Positions 8,688-18,336 are shown, counted from the stretch's first letter. The stretch: DNA of 64,000 bases from Pyxidicoccus trucidator (GCF_010894435.1 NZ_JAAIXZ010000018.1:175879-239878); one strand, 5' to 3'. Made by a program: numbers and translations. The notes: generated by a model from the letters alone, not told the origin.

Positions 8688-8703
8688 CGGCATGACGCTT
8701 GCT
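8688..8703 (+). promoter_or_regulatory. Sigma54-type (-24/-12) promoter for the Vps62-like gene
   Basis: The sequence cGGCATGacgcTTGCT matches the -24/-12 consensus TGGCACG-N4-TTGCA at GG, CA, G and TTGC, with the exact GG-to-GC spacing. The predicted start near 8714 gives a leader of about 95 bases before the ATG at 8809. It is a visual match, not a statistical one. Confidence 0.55.
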
Positions 8704-8808
8704 CAAGCCCCCCACGACCCCGGCGGCGCCGCGAAGACATACGCAGGCCAGCGCGACGGTGCCGTGCCGGGTTCCTCCACCCAAAGCCATACAGAAAGGC
8801 AGTCTCCC

Positions 8809-9411
8809 ATGGGAAACCACCAGGCCCCCAAGGCCATCCGTCTGTCCGCGCAGGGCGAGCCCACGCTCATCATCAGCACCACCGGCACGTACACGTGGAT
8901 TGCCAGCGACGTCGGCTCCGGCGCCGACCTGGACCTCACCCTCTACCGGCCGAAGCCCGACGACACGAGCTACTTCATCATCGGTGACTACGCGCAGGGC
9001 AACTACGGCGCTCCCACCGGCGCCTCGTTCATCGTGAAGGCCATCAACGACGACCCCAACGCGCCGCTCCTCAAGCCGGCCAAGGCGTGGAGCGTCGTCT
9101 ACACGGACCAGGGAAGCGGCGGCGACTACGACTGGTCCATCTGGTCGGCCGTGCCCCCGGATGGCTACGTGTCCATCGGCATGGTGGGGCAACTCGGCTA
9201 CGACTCGCCCGACATCCAGAACTACCGCTGCATCCGGAAGGACCTCGTCGTGCAGTCCACCGTGGGAGCCAGCATCTGGAGCGACGAGGGCTCCGGCGCC
9301 GACGACGACAGCACCCTCTGGTCCATCAACAGCGTGCCGAACGCGTTCGCCGCGCAGGCGAACTACAACCCGTTCTCCGGCACCGTCTACAGCATCAAGA
9401 GCGCCGACTAG
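8809..9411 (+). CDS. Vps62-like (DUF946-type) beta-repeat protein
   Basis: 200 residues. Start ATG at 8809 (MGNHQAPKAI), with GAAAGG ten bases upstream; the open frame extends upstream without an RBS. Three similar units are visible: DVGSGADLDLTLYRP, DQGSGGDYDWSIWSA and DEGSGADDDSTLWSI. This D-x-GSGAD-x-D-x-(T/S)-(L/I)-W signature is characteristic of the Vps62/DUF946 family (fungal and plant proteins with scattered bacterial members). There is no signal peptide or membrane segment. It lies 98 bp upstream of the giant RHS gene on the same strand, so the two are probably one functional unit. A lectin- or membrane-binding partner role for the RHS product is inference. Confidence 0.8.
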   Translation: MGNHQAPKAIRLSAQGEPTLIISTTGTYTWIASDVGSGADLDLTLYRPKPDDTSYFIIGDYAQGNYGAPTGASFIVKAINDDPNAPLLKPAKAWSVVYTDQGSGGDYDWSIWSAVPPDGYVSIGMVGQLGYDSPDIQNYRCIRKDLVVQSTVGASIWSDEGSGADDDSTLWSINSVPNAFAAQANYNPFSGTVYSIKSAD

Positions 9412-9452
9412 CCAGCGCCGCGTCCCCTCCGCGCTTCAGTGCTCCCTCTTCC

Positions 9453-9481
9453 GGACGGCGGCCGGCTCGCGGCCGCCGTCC
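9453..9481 (+). terminator. Strong hairpin between the Vps62-like and RHS genes
   Basis: A perfect 12-bp stem GGACGGCGGCCG / CGGCCGCCGTCC with a 5-base loop lies 42 bases after the Vps62-like stop and 28 bases before the RHS start. It has no U-run. It may be a partial terminator or an mRNA-stabilising structure that sets the ratio of the two proteins. Confidence 0.55.
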
Positions 9482-9509
9482 TCGTGCAATTCCCATCTGA
9501 AATGGACGT

Positions 9510-12500
9510 GTGACAATGCCCGCAGAAGGCTCTCTCTCCGCCGCCGGTCTGGCCCAGGGAACGTTCGAAGTCGATGCGAACGGCCAGGCGACGTACAAGC
9601 TTCCGGTCGACCTGCCTCCGGGCATCAGCAACTTCCAGCCCCTCCTCGGGCTCGCGTACAGCCACCGCCAGCCGAACGGTGTCATGGGCATGGGCTGGGG
9701 GCTGTCCGGCCTCTCCGCCATCACCCGAGCCAAGGCCACGTATGCCGTGGACGGCTTCAACGGCGCCGTCACCTATGGGCCGGAGGACCGCTTCGCGCTG
9801 GACGGCATGCGCCTCATCAACGTGCAGGGAGACCAAGGCGCGGGCGGCACGCTCTACTACACCGAGCTGCAGCGCTGGGACTCCGTCCTGGCGGGCGCGA
9901 CGCCAGCGGACGGCTTCACGGTGCATGGCAAGTCGGGCGAGCTCCGCGAGTACGGGACGACGGCCAACAGCCGCATCCTCGCGCCCGGCACCCAGGACGT
10001 CCGCGTGTGGGCGCTCGCGTCCGTGACGGACCTCAATGGCAACCGCGTCGAGTTCACCTACACGCTGTCCCCCGACGGCCAGCATGGCGACTCGGGCTCC
10101 TACTTCATCCAGCGCATCGCCTACACGGTGCGCGACGACGGCACCGAGGCGAACCGCTTCGTCGACTTCACCTACGAGCAGCGTCCGGACCCCATCGAGG
10201 ACTACGTGGCCGGCCACCCGGTCAGCCTCTTCTATCGCCTGACGGGCATCACCACGTCGGTGGGCAGTGGGGAGACGGTCCGCACGCTCACGCTCGCCTA
10301 CCGCACGAGCTCCGCCACGCAGCTCAGCTGCATCCAGTCCATCACCCTCGCCGGCTCGAAGTCCGAAGGGACGCCGTCGCTGCCGCCCACGGTGCTGGTG
10401 TGGCAGGACGTCGACTCGCCCGGCTTCGACATCAACCCGTCCTCGACGCTCGACCAGCACCTGGGCACGCCCGACATCCGGTCGATGGACGTCAACGGCG
10501 ACGGCCGCACCGACCTCGTCCAGCTGTGGACGGACAAGGACAACTCGCTGCACGCCACGACGTACCTGGCCACGCCGGGGACTGGCGGTACGACGTTCCT
10601 CCGGGCCTCCGACACCAACCTCGGCTCGTTTCCCTCCCAGCGGGAAGTCCACCCCGTGGACCTCAATGGCGACGGGCGCACGGACCTGCTGGTCGTCTAC
10701 GCCGGCGGATCGGACAGCGAGCTCCGGCTGGCGGCCTTCCTCTCGAACGGGACGTCCTTCGACGACGGGGGCATCTTCAAGACGGGCGACACCTGGGACT
10801 CGAAGCACCTCCAGTTCTTCCCCATGGACGTCAACGGGGACGGGCGCACGGACCTGGTGGAGGCCTACGCGCACCATGACGTGAGTCTGGGCGACCTCCT
10901 CTACTTCCGCGCGTACCTGTCGAAGTTCGGCGACACGGACGGCGGCACCTTCACCTCGGGCCTCGTGAGTCCGACGAGCGACCCGGCCGTGCCCACTCAT
11001 CAGCTCGCGTTCTGGCCCATGGACGTCAACGGCGACGGGATGATGGACCTGGTGCGCGTCTGGCAGAGCGGCTCGGACCAATCCATCATCGCGACGGCGT
11101 ACCTCGGCGCGAGCCGGAGCCTCGACGACGTGTCCTTCACGTCCTCGGTCGAGAGCAACCTGGGCACGCTCAGCCTCGCCAACCAGATTGCCTTCCTCCC
11201 GGTGGACGTCAACGGCGACGGCGTGCTGGACCTGCTGCAAATCTGGAAGGAGCAGGGCAGCAGCTCGACGACGCTGCACCTGACGACGTTCCTATGCGAC
11301 GCCGCGGGGGCCTTCGTGGCCGGGCCGGACTCCGCCTTCGAGAACCAGACCATCGACCCGGCGGGCTTCTTCCCGATGGACCTCGACGGGAGTGGCCTCA
11401 CCGCCATCGTCAACAAGTGGGTCTCCGGCCAGCAGCGCCTGATGTTCACCGCCTTCCGCGGCTCGCCCTCGGGGACGTACCGGGTGCTGACGCCCTTCGA
11501 CGCGGGTGACGCCGGCACCACCGTCGCCAACGCGAAGTTCTTCCCCTGCGACGTCAATGGCGACGGCAAGGCGGACCTGCTGCGCATCGGCCTCGACAGC
11601 AACGACCAGGTCGTCGCCGTGCCCTACGCCTCGTCCGGGGAGACGCCCGACCTGCTGTCGTCCATCACCAACGCGCTGGGCGGCGTCGTGTCCATCGACT
11701 ACGCGGCGCTCTCCGACTCCAGCGTCTACGGCCCCGGAGACCCGCTCACCTTCCCCGCAGGCGATGGCGCGCGCTTCCCGAATCCCCTGACGCCGACGCA
11801 GTTCCCCGTGCAGGCCGTCGTCGGCCGCGCGACGTATGTCGTCTCCCGGTACACGCAGAGCAACGATTCGACGGCCAACCGCTTCGCCTACAGCACGACG
11901 AACACCCTGACGTATGCCGGCGCGCAGCTCGACCTGCTCGGCCGCGGATGGCAGGGGTTCCAGACGGTCAGCAACCTGTCGCTCGACACCGGGCTCGTCA
12001 CCGTCGACACCTACAACCAGGACTTCCCCTGCACCGGCACCAAGGCGTCCACGCGCATCGAGGCCAACGGCACCCATGCGTCGGACCCGCGCGTCCCCAG
12101 GGACCAGACGGTGCTGATGAACGTCACGACGCTGGAGTACCAGGCGTACGTCAGGGCGACAGGCGCCACCGCGCCCAACCCGCCCGTCTACGAGCCGCTG
12201 AGAACCTCCATGCGGTGGGAGACGTGGAACTACGGCACGTTCGACGGGGCGCTCGCGCACACCTTCGACTACGACGACTACGGCAACGAGACGCTCGACG
12301 CCAACCTCGGCTACGTCGACTCCGACAACCAGCCGCTCGAGCCGGCGAAGGCCGTCTACCAGCACCGGCTGTTCCAGAACGACGTGCTCAACCCGGGGTG
12401 GGCGCTCGGCTACCTCCTGTATGCGAAGGAGACCGCCAACGCCGAGGATGCGGACATCACCCGCTTCCTCCCGGGCGACTACCACCTGCAGGCGCGCACG

Positions 12501-15500
12501 TACTCGCCGACGACCTACACCCTGGCCACCCAGGGTCAGTGGGATGACACGAGCGGCGCCTTCCTGACCCTCAGCTACACCTACGATGCCTTCGGGAACC
12601 GGAGGACGGAGACGAAGCCGGGCGGCTTCACCACGACGTACGAGTACGAGCCCGACTACAACACCTATGTCATGCGTACGACGACGCCTCCCAATGTGGA
12701 CGGCGTGGCGCTGGTGACGACGAGCGGGTACGACCCCCGCTTCGGAGCCCAGGTCGCGAGCAGCGATGCGAATGGCTTCATCTCCATCTCGAAGCTCGAC
12801 GCCTTCGGCCGCAAGGCGCTGGGCCAGGGCCCCGTCCCGGCCGGCACGTCGAGCGACACGAATGGCGTCACCCCGCTGGTCACCGGCTCCTCGGACCTTC
12901 GCGCCGCCTTCCAGGCCGCGGTCGTCGTCACGACGCAGGCGACGCGGTACCTGGATGACGGACAGGGGGGCCTCTACACCGAGCTGAGCTCGCTCCAGTC
13001 CTTCCCCACGACGGAGGCGCGCGACTTCCTCTGGAACCAGAACTACGTGGACGGCCGCACCCGCACCCGCGAGTTCATCCGGCAGACGGGGCAGCAGGCC
13101 GGCAACTCCATCGTCCTGACCGACTACGCCCAGGACCAGCCGTCGCTGGAGAGCTTTCCCTTCTTCTCCACCACGTCCGTCGTCTCCAGCGCGCCGTATG
13201 CCATCACCACCGCCTTCGACGTCCTCGGGCGTCCCATCCGGCGCACGGCGCCCGCGGGCCCGGACGGCACGACGGACGCGGTGATGACCTGGTTCTACGG
13301 AACTGGCGGCGCCGTCACCGTCACCCGCGCCGCGGGCTCGGACTCCGAGTACGTGGAGGTCCAGGTCCACCGCTACGTCAACGGCAAGGACACCGTCGTC
13401 TCCGTCACCGTGGAGCCGGACGGCGCGAATGCGACGACGCTGTTCACCTACGACGCGGTGGCCCGACTCACCTCCGTGACGGACCCCGTCACCGCGGCGA
13501 ATCCGAGCGGCGTCAGCAACACCCTCGCCTCCGACTCGCTCGACCGCCGGCTGTGGCTGGACAACCCCGACCAGAACACCACGGGTGACGCGAGCATCAA
13601 GGCGATGACGTTCACCTATGACGCGGCGACGGGCCTGCAGTCGGGCCAGGTGGACGCGGCCCGGGCGGCGACGTCGTATACCTACGATGGCCTCGGCCGC
13701 ATCCTCACCAAGGCGCTGAGCGACGCGAGGACCTTCACCTATACCTACGACAACGCCGCGACGAATGGCCTGGGCCGGCTCGCCAGGGTGGTCGCGAGGC
13801 AGGGCGACGGCACCGTCGAGTCCCAGTACGACTACGGCTACGACGCGTACGGCAACGTGCAGTGCAACACGCTGACGATTCAGGGCGAGGCCTCCCTCTT
13901 CACCATCACCAGCGGCTTCGATGCCCAGCAGCGCGTGGTGAGCCAGACCTTCCCGGACGAGACGACGCTCACGCGCACCTTCTCGTACGGCCAGCTCATC
14001 ACCTCGACGCTCGACGGCGCGCGCACCGACTATCCGCTCGACGACTACGACGTCTGGCAGAAGGCGCGCACGTCGGTCTACGGGCAGGGCATCCTCCCCG
14101 GAAGCGGCGTCGTCACGAGCTACACCTTCAACCCGTTGGGACAGGTCATCGGCGAGGTCGTCAATGCCGCGGCCGGCAAGGTCATCGACTTCGCCTACGG
14201 GTATGACCTGCTCAACCAGCTCCTGACGGCGACGGACAACACCGGGGGTGACCAGTCGCAGTCCTTCACCTACCTCAACCGCCGCCTCATGAGCGCGTCG
14301 GTGCCCGGCTTCACCGCAGGGGCCTACGCGTACGACAACTCCGGCAACCTGACGACGAAGGACGGGGTCATCTACACGTCCCGGGCGCACTTCCCGACGA
14401 GCGCCACGCTGGAGGGCACCCAGGTCTACTCCGCGACGCCCGACGCCTGCGGGCGCACGCAGTCACGCACCACGAACGGCGTGACGCTGGGCTTCACCTA
14501 TGACGGCCTCGGCTGCCTGAGCCGGGTGACGTCGGCCGACGGCTCCACGGTGCGCGAGTTCCTGTCCGACCACCAGGGCCACCGACTCCGCCAGGTGGAC
14601 GCGGAGGGCAATGTCACCCTGTACATCGACCCCGCCTATCAGGTCTTCCGTCCGAAGGACGGCACCGACGCCGTCACCAAGTACCTCCTCGACAGCCGGG
14701 GCACGGCCGCGGCCATCAGCGCCGACGGCGTCAGCTACTTCCGCCGCGACTTCAAGGGGAGCAACACGCACACGTTCGGCGCGGAGGGCACCGTCGTCTC
14801 GCAGGTGGCATACAGCGGCTACGGCGAGCGGCGCACCGTGAGCGGCACCGGCACGGGGCCGGAGTACGAGCAGCGCCAGTACGACGCCGCGCTCGGCCTC
14901 TACTACTTCGGCGCGCGCTACTACGACCCGGCCATCGGCCGGTTCCTGACGCCCGACAGCCAGCCAGGAACGGACTCCCTGCTGCGTCCGGACGCCTTCA
15001 ACCGCTTCGCGTTCGAGCTGAACAACCCCATCAACCTCGTCGACCCCACGGGACACTCCGCGTGGGGTGCGGGCCTGGGCATCGGCATCGCCCTCCTGCT
15101 GCTCGGCGCGGCCATCATCCTCATCACCGGCGGGGCCGCGACGCCGCTGGTCGCGGGCATCGCCGCCACCGTGGGGGTGGAGGCGGGAACCGTGGCGGCC
15201 GTGGGCGCGGTGGTGGGCGCGGGCCTCGTCGGCGCCGGCCTCAATGGCGGCATCTACTCCGTCACCCACAAGGACGTGCATGGCTCGGCCTTCTGGAAGG
15301 GCTACGCCGTCAACGCCTCCGTGGGCTTCGCGGTCGGCGCCATCACCGGCGGGCTGGGCGCGTGGGTGGGCAGCGGCATCGACAGCGCCGCGGAGGCCGC
15401 GGCGCAGCGGGGCCTGCAGTGGGCCACGACACGGGGGATTCAGGCGCTGTCCCAGGAGACGCTGGCCAAGACAATCCAATACGCCACGCGCGCGACGCTG

Positions 15501-15908
15501 TGGGCCGCGTTCGGGTCTGTCACGACGGGGGTGGGCGACATGTTCATCCAGTTCATGTCGAACGTCACCGACAAGAAGGTCCTCCATGACTCCAGCGTCT
15601 CACTCAGCGCGGGCCTGGGGCGGTCCTTCCTGACGGGCTTCGCCTTCGGTGCAGTCGCGGGCGCCATCCAGGGCGTGGGTGACGCGGCGATGCTCAAGAC
15701 GACCTATGGGCCGGAGCGGCTCTCGACACAGCCCCTCGAGATGGTGGGCATGGGGGCGGACGAAGGCACGCCGCTGCTCGGCGACGCGGGCTGGCTCTAC
15801 AAGATGAACCTGGCGGTGCAGTCGACCTTCCGGAGCCGCCTCATCGTCTTCGCCTTCAGCGAAGGCTCGCTCATCACCGACGCGAGCCTCGAGGCGAAGG
15901 GGTACTGA
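9510..15908 (+). CDS. Giant SpvB / FG-GAP / RHS-repeat protein
   Basis: 2132 residues if read from the GTG at 9510, or 2130 from the ATG at 9516; neither has a clear RBS. Order of domains: residues 1-280 SpvB/TcaC-like N-terminus (LPPGISNFQPLLGLAYSH ... MGWGLSG); about 320-720 seven FG-GAP/VCBS calcium-binding-type repeats with the core (M/V)D(V/L)NGDG-x-x-DL; about 720-900 TcdB-middle-like region; about 1000-1780 RHS/YD repeats (e.g. TYDGLGRI). The conserved RHS core (YYFGARYYDPAIGRFLTPD ... NPINLVDPTG) ends near residue 1845. In this family the RHS repeats form a cocoon around a toxic or adhesive C-terminal domain released by self-cleavage after the core. Here the tail of about 285 residues is Gly/Ala-rich and hydrophobic (e.g. 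IGIALLLLGAAIILITGG). It has no recognisable nuclease or deaminase motif, so a membrane-acting role is possible. No signal peptide is seen. Confidence 0.92.
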   Translation: MTMPAEGSLSAAGLAQGTFEVDANGQATYKLPVDLPPGISNFQPLLGLAYSHRQPNGVMGMGWGLSGLSAITRAKATYAVDGFNGAVTYGPEDRFALDGMRLINVQGDQGAGGTLYYTELQRWDSVLAGATPADGFTVHGKSGELREYGTTANSRILAPGTQDVRVWALASVTDLNGNRVEFTYTLSPDGQHGDSGSYFIQRIAYTVRDDGTEANRFVDFTYEQRPDPIEDYVAGHPVSLFYRLTGITTSVGSGETVRTLTLAYRTSSATQLSCIQSITLAGSKSEGTPSLPPTVLVWQDVDSPGFDINPSSTLDQHLGTPDIRSMDVNGDGRTDLVQLWTDKDNSLHATTYLATPGTGGTTFLRASDTNLGSFPSQREVHPVDLNGDGRTDLLVVYAGGSDSELRLAAFLSNGTSFDDGGIFKTGDTWDSKHLQFFPMDVNGDGRTDLVEAYAHHDVSLGDLLYFRAYLSKFGDTDGGTFTSGLVSPTSDPAVPTHQLAFWPMDVNGDGMMDLVRVWQSGSDQSIIATAYLGASRSLDDVSFTSSVESNLGTLSLANQIAFLPVDVNGDGVLDLLQIWKEQGSSSTTLHLTTFLCDAAGAFVAGPDSAFENQTIDPAGFFPMDLDGSGLTAIVNKWVSGQQRLMFTAFRGSPSGTYRVLTPFDAGDAGTTVANAKFFPCDVNGDGKADLLRIGLDSNDQVVAVPYASSGETPDLLSSITNALGGVVSIDYAALSDSSVYGPGDPLTFPAGDGARFPNPLTPTQFPVQAVVGRATYVVSRYTQSNDSTANRFAYSTTNTLTYAGAQLDLLGRGWQGFQTVSNLSLDTGLVTVDTYNQDFPCTGTKASTRIEANGTHASDPRVPRDQTVLMNVTTLEYQAYVRATGATAPNPPVYEPLRTSMRWETWNYGTFDGALAHTFDYDDYGNETLDANLGYVDSDNQPLEPAKAVYQHRLFQNDVLNPGWALGYLLYAKETANAEDADITRFLPGDYHLQARTYSPTTYTLATQGQWDDTSGAFLTLSYTYDAFGNRRTETKPGGFTTTYEYEPDYNTYVMRTTTPPNVDGVALVTTSGYDPRFGAQVASSDANGFISISKLDAFGRKALGQGPVPAGTSSDTNGVTPLVTGSSDLRAAFQAAVVVTTQATRYLDDGQGGLYTELSSLQSFPTTEARDFLWNQNYVDGRTRTREFIRQTGQQAGNSIVLTDYAQDQPSLESFPFFSTTSVVSSAPYAITTAFDVLGRPIRRTAPAGPDGTTDAVMTWFYGTGGAVTVTRAAGSDSEYVEVQVHRYVNGKDTVVSVTVEPDGANATTLFTYDAVARLTSVTDPVTAANPSGVSNTLASDSLDRRLWLDNPDQNTTGDASIKAMTFTYDAATGLQSGQVDAARAATSYTYDGLGRILTKALSDARTFTYTYDNAATNGLGRLARVVARQGDGTVESQYDYGYDAYGNVQCNTLTIQGEASLFTITSGFDAQQRVVSQTFPDETTLTRTFSYGQLITSTLDGARTDYPLDDYDVWQKARTSVYGQGILPGSGVVTSYTFNPLGQVIGEVVNAAAGKVIDFAYGYDLLNQLLTATDNTGGDQSQSFTYLNRRLMSASVPGFTAGAYAYDNSGNLTTKDGVIYTSRAHFPTSATLEGTQVYSATPDACGRTQSRTTNGVTLGFTYDGLGCLSRVTSADGSTVREFLSDHQGHRLRQVDAEGNVTLYIDPAYQVFRPKDGTDAVTKYLLDSRGTAAAISADGVSYFRRDFKGSNTHTFGAEGTVVSQVAYSGYGERRTVSGTGTGPEYEQRQYDAALGLYYFGARYYDPAIGRFLTPDSQPGTDSLLRPDAFNRFAFELNNPINLVDPTGHSAWGAGLGIGIALLLLGAAIILITGGAATPLVAGIAATVGVEAGTVAAVGAVVGAGLVGAGLNGGIYSVTHKDVHGSAFWKGYAVNASVGFAVGAITGGLGAWVGSGIDSAAEAAAQRGLQWATTRGIQALSQETLAKTIQYATRATLWAAFGSVTTGVGDMFIQFMSNVTDKKVLHDSSVSLSAGLGRSFLTGFAFGAVAGAIQGVGDAAMLKTTYGPERLSTQPLEMVGMGADEGTPLLGDAGWLYKMNLAVQSTFRSRLIVFAFSEGSLITDASLEAKGY

Positions 15909-16245
15909 GCCGCGGCAGCGCCCCTTCGACAGGGAATGGAAACAGGCCCCCGGGGCCCGGACACCCGCCACCCCCGTCGCGGACATCCAGGCACCGGGGC
16001 CCGCAAAGCTACGGCCTGGGCGCGGGCAGCTGCACCTTCTGCTGCGCGCTGGAGCCCTCACCCGTGGCGTCGAAGTACATCACCATCGCCAAGCAGCATC
16101 TGGGCCAAGACCGGAACCCCTGGCGTTTCGCGAGGTTCCCCTCCGGACTGTCTTTGAGAGTGACTTGCGAGGTCACAAGCCCGGTGCGTGTTGTTACGTC
16201 CCGCGCTACAGAAACCCGCGGTCGGCCTATGCTCGCGAGCACCCA
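15909..16245. other. 337-bp intergenic region before the MHS transporter
   Basis: No supported gene. It contains a short GC palindrome GGCCCC-c-GGGGCC near 15945-15958 that could help terminate the RHS transcript, and a small dyad GTGAC / GTCAC around 16160-16177 upstream of the transporter. A minus-strand open frame crosses it but shows no gene-like composition. Confidence 0.5.
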
Positions 16246-17562
16246 ATGCCGACGCCTTTGAACCTTGAAGCCGCGCAGCGCCCACTCACCGGCCAGGATG
16301 TCCGGACGCTCGGGCTGGCCGCCCTGGGTGGCGCACTGGAGTTTTACGACTTCATCATCTTCGTCTTCTTCACGACGGTGATTGGTCAGCTCTTCTTCCC
16401 GCCCGACACGCCGGACTGGCTGCGGCAGCTCCAGGCGTTTGGCCTGTTCGCGGCGGGCTACCTCGCACGGCCGCTGGGCGGCATCATCATGGCGCACTTC
16501 GGCGACCGGACCGGCCGCAAGCGCATGTTCACGCTCAGCGTCTTCATGATGGCCGTGCCCACGCTGCTCATCGGCTCGCTGCCGACGTATGCGACGGCCG
16601 GCTACGCGGCGCCGCTGGCGCTGCTCCTGCTGCGCATGCTCCAGGGCGCGGCGGTGGGCGGTGAGGTGCCGGGCGCGTGGGTGTTCGTGTCGGAGCACGT
16701 GCCGGAGCGCCGCGTCGGCCTGGCGTGCGGCACGCTGACGTCGGGACTCACGCTGGGCATCCTCCTCGGCTCGCTGGTGGCGACGACGGTGAACAAGGTC
16801 TTCAGCCCGGAGCAGGTGCAGGCCTTCGCCTGGCGCCTGCCCTTCCTCGTGGGCGGCGTGTTCGGCTTCCTGGCCGTCTTCCTGCGCCGCTGGCTGTCGG
16901 AGACGCCGGTGTTCGAGGAGATGCGCCAGCGCCGCGCCCTGGTGAAGGAATTGCCGCTCAAGGCCGTGCTGCGCGGCCATGGCGTCGCGGTGGTGGTGTC
17001 GATGCTGCTCACCTGGGTGCTCACCGCCGGAATCGTCGTGGTCATCCTGATGACGCCGACGTTGTTGCAGAAGCTCCACGGCTTTCCACCGGCGCAGGCG
17101 CTGGAAGCCGCGAGCGTGGCCACGCTGAGCCTCGCGGTGGGGTGCGTCGCCTACGGGCTCTTCGCGGACCGCGTGGGCGTGGGCCGGGCGCTGGGCCTGG
17201 GCTGCGCGGTGCTGCTCGGGGTGACGTACCTCTTCTATCTCGGCGTGGGCACGTCACCTGGGCAGCTCGTGCCCCTGTACGCGCTGATTGGCTTCTGCGT
17301 CGGCGTGGTGGGCGTGGTGCCCACCGTCATGGTGCGCGCCTTTCCCGCGGAGGTGCGCTTCTCCGGGCTGTCATTCTCATACAACGTGGCGTACGCCATC
17401 TTCGGAGGCCTGACGCCGCTGTTCGTCACCCTGATGATGAAGAGCCACCCCCTGGCCCCCGCGCACTACGTGGCGGCGCTGTGCGGCCTGGGCATCACGG
17501 TGGCCGTCTATCTGCTGAGCGTGGGCCGTGCGAGGTTCGCCGCGGTGACGCCCGCGTCCTGA
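16246..17562 (+). CDS. MFS transporter, metabolite:H+ symporter (MHS) family
   Basis: 438 residues from the ATG at 16246 (MPTPLNLEAA). The protein is a 12-helix major facilitator: it opens with GLAALGGALEFYDFIIFVFF in TM1, typical of the MHS subfamily (ProP, KgtP, ShiA). Loop 2-3 carries the MFS signature GDRTGRKRMF, and a long cytoplasmic loop follows TM6. MHS proteins import osmolytes, dicarboxylates or related small acids with protons across the inner membrane. The substrate cannot be read from the sequence. It stands alone, 134 bp upstream of the next + strand gene. Confidence 0.93.
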   Translation: MPTPLNLEAAQRPLTGQDVRTLGLAALGGALEFYDFIIFVFFTTVIGQLFFPPDTPDWLRQLQAFGLFAAGYLARPLGGIIMAHFGDRTGRKRMFTLSVFMMAVPTLLIGSLPTYATAGYAAPLALLLLRMLQGAAVGGEVPGAWVFVSEHVPERRVGLACGTLTSGLTLGILLGSLVATTVNKVFSPEQVQAFAWRLPFLVGGVFGFLAVFLRRWLSETPVFEEMRQRRALVKELPLKAVLRGHGVAVVVSMLLTWVLTAGIVVVILMTPTLLQKLHGFPPAQALEAASVATLSLAVGCVAYGLFADRVGVGRALGLGCAVLLGVTYLFYLGVGTSPGQLVPLYALIGFCVGVVGVVPTVMVRAFPAEVRFSGLSFSYNVAYAIFGGLTPLFVTLMMKSHPLAPAHYVAALCGLGITVAVYLLSVGRARFAAVTPAS

Positions 17563-17696
17563 GGGCCCGGAGGAGGCGGGGCACGCGCCACCTGCGCCTG
17601 GCTGACATTTCCGGGGGCCTCCAGGGGTGGACGACCGTGGCGGGCAGGTTGGTCCGGTGCGGGGAGCGAGGCCACCTTCCTGCCAGGAGGTCACTC

Positions 17697-18296
17697 ATGA
17701 TGCGTCGAATCGCAGTGTGTCTCGCCCTGCTCGTGGTCGGTGCCCCCGTCTGGGCTCAGGAAACGGAGTCTCCCCCCGCCACGGGCGGCTCGGGCGGCCC
17801 CATGGACCCGAGCAAGATGGGGCCATGGACCCGGAAGCCGGCCAACGAAGCCAAGGTCAAGAAGGAGCTTGAAGCCTTCTTCAAGGAAGAGGAAGCCGTC
17901 ATGAAGAAGCGCGACGTGCAGGCAGCGCTCGCGCGGATTGACTTCCCCTTCTTCTGGGTGACCGATGACAGCAAGGGCGTCCCCAAGAGCGAGACGAATG
18001 ACCGGCAGAAGATGGAAGTGGTGATGAAGGACATGTTCGAGCAGACGCCCGCGGATACGCAGATGGCCAACAAGCCCAACATCACCGTGCTGTCCGACTC
18101 GCTCGCCACCTACACCAATGACTTCACCATGACCACGGGAGGGAAGACGTACCGTGGCAAGAACTCCGGGCTCGTGGTGAAGCGCGATGGCCAGTGGAAG
18201 TGGAAGGCGATGTACGAGGCGGGCTGGGGCGACATCCCGCCCCCTGCTGTCGGCGGCTCCGGGATGCCCGAAGGCCACGAGAAGCCCAAGCAGTAG
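17697..18296 (+). CDS. Secreted SnoaL/NTF2-like (DUF4440-type) protein
   Basis: 199 residues. The start is an ATGATG at 17697/17700 preceded by AGGAGG at 17685-17690. Residues 1-21 are a Sec signal peptide ending in PVWA-QET. A Gly/Pro linker follows, then an alpha+beta domain: VKKELEAFFKEEEAVMKKRDVQAALARIDFPFFWVTDD, ending with a strand pair VVKRDGQWKWKAMYEAGWG. This pattern (helix-helix, central sheet, xxDGxWK) is that of the SnoaL-like/DUF4440 fold, a small cone that binds hydrophobic ligands. No catalytic claim is possible. It ends before a strong bidirectional terminator. Confidence 0.75.
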   Translation: MMRRIAVCLALLVVGAPVWAQETESPPATGGSGGPMDPSKMGPWTRKPANEAKVKKELEAFFKEEEAVMKKRDVQAALARIDFPFFWVTDDSKGVPKSETNDRQKMEVVMKDMFEQTPADTQMANKPNITVLSDSLATYTNDFTMTTGGKTYRGKNSGLVVKRDGQWKWKAMYEAGWGDIPPPAVGGSGMPEGHEKPKQ

Positions 18297-18336
18297 GACG
18301 CAGCTTCCTGTCACGGGAAGCCCCCGTGGAAACAAG

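Larger units (their letters stand above)
8326..8808. other. 483-bp divergent intergenic region
   Basis: No convincing coding region. It holds the RBS of the lipoprotein gene (minus strand), a small dyad TGTAGC / GCTACA (8463-8481), a larger dyad at 8594-8628 and a sigma54-type promoter at 8688-8703 facing the Vps62-like gene. Confidence 0.7.

Noticed and set aside
11292..14390. Minus-strand frame of 1032 codons inside the RHS gene
   Set aside because: Composition is biased Arg/Val/Gly and there are no motifs; the RHS frame has FG-GAP and YD repeats throughout.
16009..16100. Short minus-strand peptide ending in QLPAPRP between the RHS and transporter genes
   Set aside because: No RBS, no homology that I can recall and too short to support.
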